Shown: piece by piece, positions 13,808-17,059 of the stretch
Numbering within the stretch: position 1 is the stretch's first letter
How the letters are laid out: the number at the start of each line of letters is the position of its first letter
Origin: JBAPRR01 sp049281195
GTDB lineage: Bacteria; Actinomycetota; Acidimicrobiia; Acidimicrobiales; CAVXTF01
DNA: 17,059 nt
Direction of reading: 5' to 3'
NCBI GenBank assembly: GCA_049281195.1
Contig: JBAPRR010000075.1
Coordinates: 1-17,059, forward strand
Program-made: the position numbers and the translations under genes
The notes under the pieces: generated by a model
Database searches by the model: none
Told to the model about the DNA's origin: nothing
The model's input: the letters and a program-made list of their open reading frames with translations, nothing else

Positions 13808-15864
13808 ACTGGATGGAACACCTCAACGAGGCCCAGCAAGCGGCCGTCACGCATGAAGGTGGGCCGATCCGAGTCCTTGCCGGTGCCGGAACAGGCAAGA
13901 CCACCGTCCTGTCAGCTCGCGTGGCCTGGTTGATCGCGACAGGAACACCTGCAGATCGCATACTCCTGCTGACCTTCACGCGAAGGGCCGGGCGACAGAT
14001 GCTGGATCGAACTGGTGCGCTGCTGGCTGAGCGAAACGACGGCCGCACGGAAGCGGCGGCTTGTCGCGTGATGGGCGGAACATTTCACGCCATCGCACAC
14101 CGAACTTTGCGCCGATACGCGCAGGTGCTCGGCATTCCCGAAGGATTCTCGGTACTCGATCCTTCCGATGCAGCCGACGTCATTGACTTAGTTCGCGAAG
14201 AGGGTTGCTACGCGCAATCTTCCGGCCAAAGGTTCCCACGTAAGGCTCTTCTGCTCGACCTCTATTCTCGGGCCGTAAACACGAGGACGTCGATCTCGAC
14301 GGTTACCGCGACCGTGGCTCCATGGGCGAACGATGTCGTCGACCAGATAATCGAGATTTGCCGCGGCTACGTTGCCAGCAAGCGATCCGGTGGCATGCTG
14401 GATTTCGACGACTTACTGCTGCTTTGGAGAGCCGCGGCCCAAGATGATCGATTGGGTGTGCGCCTCGCGAGTTCGTTCGATCACATCTTGGTTGATGAAT
14501 ACCAGGACGTGAACGGGTTGCAAGTGGACATTCTCAAGGCGCTTCGCCTAACGGACGAAAGAATCACCATCGTGGGAGACGATGCACAAGCGGTGTACTC
14601 GTTTCGAGCCGCTGAACCTCGTCATATCCTGGAGTTCGAACGAGTGTTTCCTGAGGCTCGCACTGTGATCCTCGGTACGAACTACCGTTCTCACCAGCAC
14701 ATACTCGACGTAGCGAATGCCGTCGCCGCTGACGCTCCAAAGGGGTTCTCTGTCGTTCTTCAGGCCGTCGATGCTCAAGTGGGCACGAGTCCTCGCCTCG
14801 TCAGATGTGCCGACGAGGATGCTCAGGTGTCTGCAGTGTGCGACCAGATAACTGCTCACAGAGAAGAAGACATCGCTCTCAAAGAGCAAGCGGTGTTGGT
14901 GCGCGCGGCACACCATTCGAATTTGCTCGAACTCGAGCTTGGACGTCGACGCATTCCGTACGTCAAGTACGGAGGTCTACGGTTCGTCGAAGCTGCTCAT
15001 GTAAAGGATTTGCTGGCAGCATTCAGGCTGGCCGACAACGCATCTGACGTGCTGGCGTGGTTCCGGTTGCTGCAACTTCACGAAGGAGTCGGACCGACAA
15101 TTGCTCGACGTGCGCTGGCGGCCCTTGGATTGGGCGATCCCGATGCAGACCCGGCGAGCAACATACAGGTGCTTGATCGGTGGCCGGGAGCAGCCGAATT
15201 ATTGCCAACCTCTGCGCGCTTTCAAGCAGACGCTCTTGTGACGGCCCTTGCTGATAGGACCGGTGGCGTCTTCGCGCACGCGGAGCGTCTTCGTCTTGCA
15301 GTCGTTCCGTTGATCCAATCGACATATCCCGACTCGAGCAGTCGTTTGGTCGATTTGGAGTCGGTAGTGGCCGGGGCTGCAAAAACCTCACGGCTCTCGG
15401 ACGTCGCGGCAGACTTTGCCTTGGAGCCTCCGAGGTCGACATCCGATCTTGCTGGCCATCCCACAATCGATGAGGATTGGCTGACGATCTCAACTATTCA
15501 CTCAGCCAAGGGCCTCGAATGGAAAGCTGTACACCTTCTTAACGCCACCGACGGAATGGTGCCGTCGGATATGGCATTGGGGACATCGGAGGGTCTCGAA
15601 GAAGAACGACGCGTCTTCTATGTGGCGTTAACCCGTGCACGCAGGGCGCTGCATGTCTACGTCCCATTGCGTTATCACCACCGGCCCCGCGGTCGAGATG
15701 ACTCCCATGGCTGGGCTCAACCTTCTCGATTTTTGTCAGCTCAGGTCCGGTCGAATTTCGACGAAGTCGACGTTGGGCGCGAACTCGCTTCGTGGGCCTC
15801 GGACTCCGGAGTGCAAGATGGCTTCGGCAGGGTTGACGCCGACCTTGAATCGCTTTGGTCGTAG
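13801..15864 (+). CDS. UvrD/Rep-family (superfamily 1A) DNA helicase
   Basis: A 687-residue helicase with all core motifs: Q-motif region LNEAQQAAV (8-16), Walker A GAGTGKT (28-34), motif Ia TFTRRAGRQM (58-67), motif II DEYQD (232-236), motif III VGDDAQAVYSFRAA (258-271), motif IV NYRS (294-297), motif V IHSAKGLEWKAV (566-577), and motif VI VFYVALTRARRAL (605-617). These unwind DNA 3' to 5' using ATP in repair or replication restart. Length and content fit the UvrD/PcrA/Rep group, although motif II has DEYQD rather than DEFQD or DEYQDT-type endings. No C-terminal nuclease is present. The ATG at 13801 is preferred over frame extension to 13705, which runs through the promoter. Met5 (13813) is an alternative. 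There is no Shine-Dalgarno; it is likely leaderless and under LexA control. Confidence 0.95.
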   Translation: MFDWMEHLNEAQQAAVTHEGGPIRVLAGAGTGKTTVLSARVAWLIATGTPADRILLLTFTRRAGRQMLDRTGALLAERNDGRTEAAACRVMGGTFHAIAHRTLRRYAQVLGIPEGFSVLDPSDAADVIDLVREEGCYAQSSGQRFPRKALLLDLYSRAVNTRTSISTVTATVAPWANDVVDQIIEICRGYVASKRSGGMLDFDDLLLLWRAAAQDDRLGVRLASSFDHILVDEYQDVNGLQVDILKALRLTDERITIVGDDAQAVYSFRAAEPRHILEFERVFPEARTVILGTNYRSHQHILDVANAVAADAPKGFSVVLQAVDAQVGTSPRLVRCADEDAQVSAVCDQITAHREEDIALKEQAVLVRAAHHSNLLELELGRRRIPYVKYGGLRFVEAAHVKDLLAAFRLADNASDVLAWFRLLQLHEGVGPTIARRALAALGLGDPDADPASNIQVLDRWPGAAELLPTSARFQADALVTALADRTGGVFAHAERLRLAVVPLIQSTYPDSSSRLVDLESVVAGAAKTSRLSDVAADFALEPPRSTSDLAGHPTIDEDWLTISTIHSAKGLEWKAVHLLNATDGMVPSDMALGTSEGLEEERRVFYVALTRARRALHVYVPLRYHHRPRGRDDSHGWAQPSRFLSAQVRSNFDEVDVGRELASWASDSGVQDGFGRVDADLESLWS

Positions 15865-15875
15865 CTGTAAGTCTT

Positions 15876-15908
15876 AGGACGGGCTCGGCCGTCCTCGGTG
15901 GAACCGAG
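15876..15908. terminator. Two overlapping hairpins after the helicase gene
   Basis: AGGACGG (15876-15882) pairs with CCGTCCT (15889-15895) over a 6-base loop. CTCGGT (15894-15899) pairs with ACCGAG (15903-15908) over a 3-base loop. The two share bases 15894-15895, so they largely exclude each other. They begin 12 bases after the helicase stop. There is no T-tract directly behind, only cccttttggg at about 15924-15933. They are a likely terminator. Confidence 0.45.
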
Positions 15909-16722
15909 CAATCGATCGGGCGGCCCTTTTGGGTCTGGGTCCCGAGGGATCGTCGTCGACACCGAGTTACACCTTTCGGCGGCGCAGGTCGTCGGAGCAG
16001 AATGGCGGGGGGTGGTGACGTGGGACTAAGGGATGGCGAAAGTCGAGGCAAGCGTGGGGCTCGTCTGTCGCAACGCATCGGCCCCATTCCGACTCGTCGG
16101 GGTGGATGCGTCTAGAGGAGCCCAAATGGGGTTCGGAGGCGATCAGCGTGGTGCGCAACCAGATCGGCATCGTGTTCCGCGAAGGTCTGGGGAGGCATCC
16201 TTCGCGTCGGGGTTCGCTCAGCAGGGCGCACCACTCGAAGCCGGGAGATCACGGGCAACGGCCGAGCGACGCGACTCCTCCGTGGCGCCGGCAAATGGTC
16301 AAGTAGGAGGTCGCGGGTTGGGTGCGGCGGTACCTTCACTGTCGTCACGACACAGAGCGTGGAAATGCATGCGGCGAGACCTCTGACGAGATGGTGCTGC
16401 TCCAAGCGCCGGCGCCCCGGGGCGTGTCGACGGGATCGAGGGCGAGCAGCGGATCCCAGCCGGTGTCCCAAGACCTGGAGTGGGAGAAGGCCGCCCGAAG
16501 CGACTTGGGGACTACGCCGCGAACGGTCATCGACCTCGAGGTCGGAGAAGTGGCTGACCACCACTACCGCTGAGAGTTTCGGGCGCTTTCGCTGTCATGC
16601 CGCAAAATCTCCGCCGGAGACTCATTCGCTGCGCGTTGTACTATGACAAAGCTGGCGAGGCGCCGTGAGAGAGAAGCGCAGTTGTTGCAGCCGGTCGGCG
16701 CCGACGTACTGGACAGAACCCC
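15909..16722. other. Long gap without a recognisable gene
   Basis: Several overlapping open frames exist on both strands, as expected in G+C-rich DNA, but none has a start with a ribosome-binding site, a known motif or a coherent composition. Protein-like fragments were seen at about 15918-16029 plus (IVVDTELHLSAAQVVGAEW, no start, ends TAA), 16106-16306 plus (WGSEAISVVRNQIGIVFREG) and 16475-16573 plus (LEWEKAARSDLGTTPRTVID). They may be pieces of decayed genes, but I cannot assign them. A 27-codon frame at 16643-16726 overlaps the P450 start. Confidence 0.4.
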
Positions 16723-17059
16723 ATGACGCACGGAATCTCGGGAACGTTATTACTCGACTCGAAGGCGATCGACGATCCACATCCGTTGTACGGTCTGCTG
16801 CACGCCCAGGCACCGGTGTGGGAGATCACCGATGCTGGATTGTTCGCAGTCAGCAGTTTCGAACTAGTTGCGGAGGCGGCAAGTCGCGTCGAGGACTTCT
16901 CATCGAACATCAACTTCTTGCTTTACCGCGACGAATCCGGTCTTCCGCGCCGACTTTCTTTCGGTGACGCCGGCACACAAGCGCTTGCTACCGCCGATCC
17001 GCCGATGCATGCGTTGCACCGGAGCACGGTGTTTCCGAAATTGGTCGCCAAGCGTATGG
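16723..17059 (+). CDS. Cytochrome P450, N-terminal part (3' end outside window)
   Basis: The frame opens at the ATG at 16723 and is still open at the window edge after 112 codons. The start region has the usual soluble bacterial P450 layout: IDDPHPLYGLLHAQAPVWE (helix A and first strands), FAVSSFELVAEAASRVEDFS (helix B), then TADPPMHALHRSTVFP. This last is the B-C region in which His-x-x-His-Arg of helix C contacts the heme propionates. The heme-cysteine loop and I-helix lie outside the window. P450s use NAD(P)H-derived electrons to oxygenate substrates; the partner ferredoxin and substrate cannot be told here. The Shine-Dalgarno is weak (ggac). The ATG overlaps the stop of a 27-codon frame (ATGA at 16723-16726), which may or may not be meaningful. 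Confidence 0.85.
   Translation, partial: MTHGISGTLLLDSKAIDDPHPLYGLLHAQAPVWEITDAGLFAVSSFELVAEAASRVEDFSSNINFLLYRDESGLPRRLSFGDAGTQALATADPPMHALHRSTVFPKLVAKRM

Noticed and set aside
16033..16564. Overlapping open frames on both strands (117 and 150 codons)
   Set aside because: They look like G+C-rich chance frames: no motif, no start signal, and neither strand is clearly better.
16643..16726. A 27-codon frame overlapping the P450 start by ATGA
   Set aside because: It is too short to recognise and has no Shine-Dalgarno. The overlap may be coincidence, though translational coupling cannot be excluded.
1..17059. General sequencing error as the cause of all broken frames
   Set aside because: Genes of 0.5-2.2 kb (permeases, helicase, ATPases, methyltransferase) are uninterrupted, so errors would have to cluster. 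It is kept as an option only for the single-base sigma shift and the amber codon.
1..17059. CRISPR arrays, tRNA/rRNA genes, insertion sequences
   Set aside because: No regularly spaced repeats, cloverleaf-like or rRNA-like sequence, or transposase motifs were found on reading both strands.

Overview
The window reads as a piece of a high-G+C actinobacterial chromosome, possibly from the Acidimicrobiia side of the phylum. That placement is inference. It rests on the G+C-rich codon use, frequent GTG starts, several genes without a Shine-Dalgarno that look leaderless, a LexA box of the Gram-positive/actinobacterial type (CGAAC-N4-GTTCG), and protein families common in that phylum. No tRNA, rRNA, CRISPR array or intact insertion sequence is visible.

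Layout from left to right. (1) 1-1370, minus: 5' part of a secreted PQQ-like beta-propeller protein that runs off the left edge. (2) 1371-1845: a gap holding a small plus-strand frame broken by an amber codon. (3) 1846-5994, minus: a tightly overlapping five-gene unit made of an ECF sigma factor, a membrane protein in the anti-sigma position, an ABC ATPase, an ABC-2-like permease with a long extracytoplasmic tail, and a second membrane protein. The sigma factor is split by a frameshift between its sigma-2 and sigma-4 regions. (4) 5995-7430: mostly non-coding, holding an intact YCII-family gene and a decayed minus-strand isoprenylcysteine-methyltransferase-like remnant. (5) 7431-11299, plus: a PadR-type repressor, MacB/LolD-type ABC ATPase, FtsX-like permease and small lipoprotein, all overlapping by a few bases. 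This looks like an efflux or lipoprotein-export operon controlled by its own repressor. (6) 11383-11799: an MmcQ/YjbR-family gene followed by a perfect 12-bp inverted repeat. (7) 11870-13700: a stretch of broken genes, including a multiply frameshifted ribbon-helix-helix antitoxin with a MazF-like toxin stub, and a frameshifted MBL-fold hydrolase tail. An intact SAM-dependent methyltransferase lies between them. (8) 13801-15864, plus: a UvrD/Rep-family helicase whose start codon lies inside a perfect LexA box. (9) 15865-16722: no recognisable gene. (10) 16723-17059, plus: N-terminal part of a cytochrome P450.

The main themes are two unrelated ABC transport modules, each with its own transcription factor (ECF sigma versus PadR), and an unusual density of gene remnants. 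The long genes (permeases, helicase, methyltransferase) are intact, so the broken frames are not easily explained by uniformly poor sequence, although base errors at single sites cannot be excluded from the sequence alone. I did not find a convincing new defence or mobile system. The best leads are the SOS-controlled helicase, the sigma/membrane protein/ABC unit with a broken sigma gene, and the decayed toxin-antitoxin locus.
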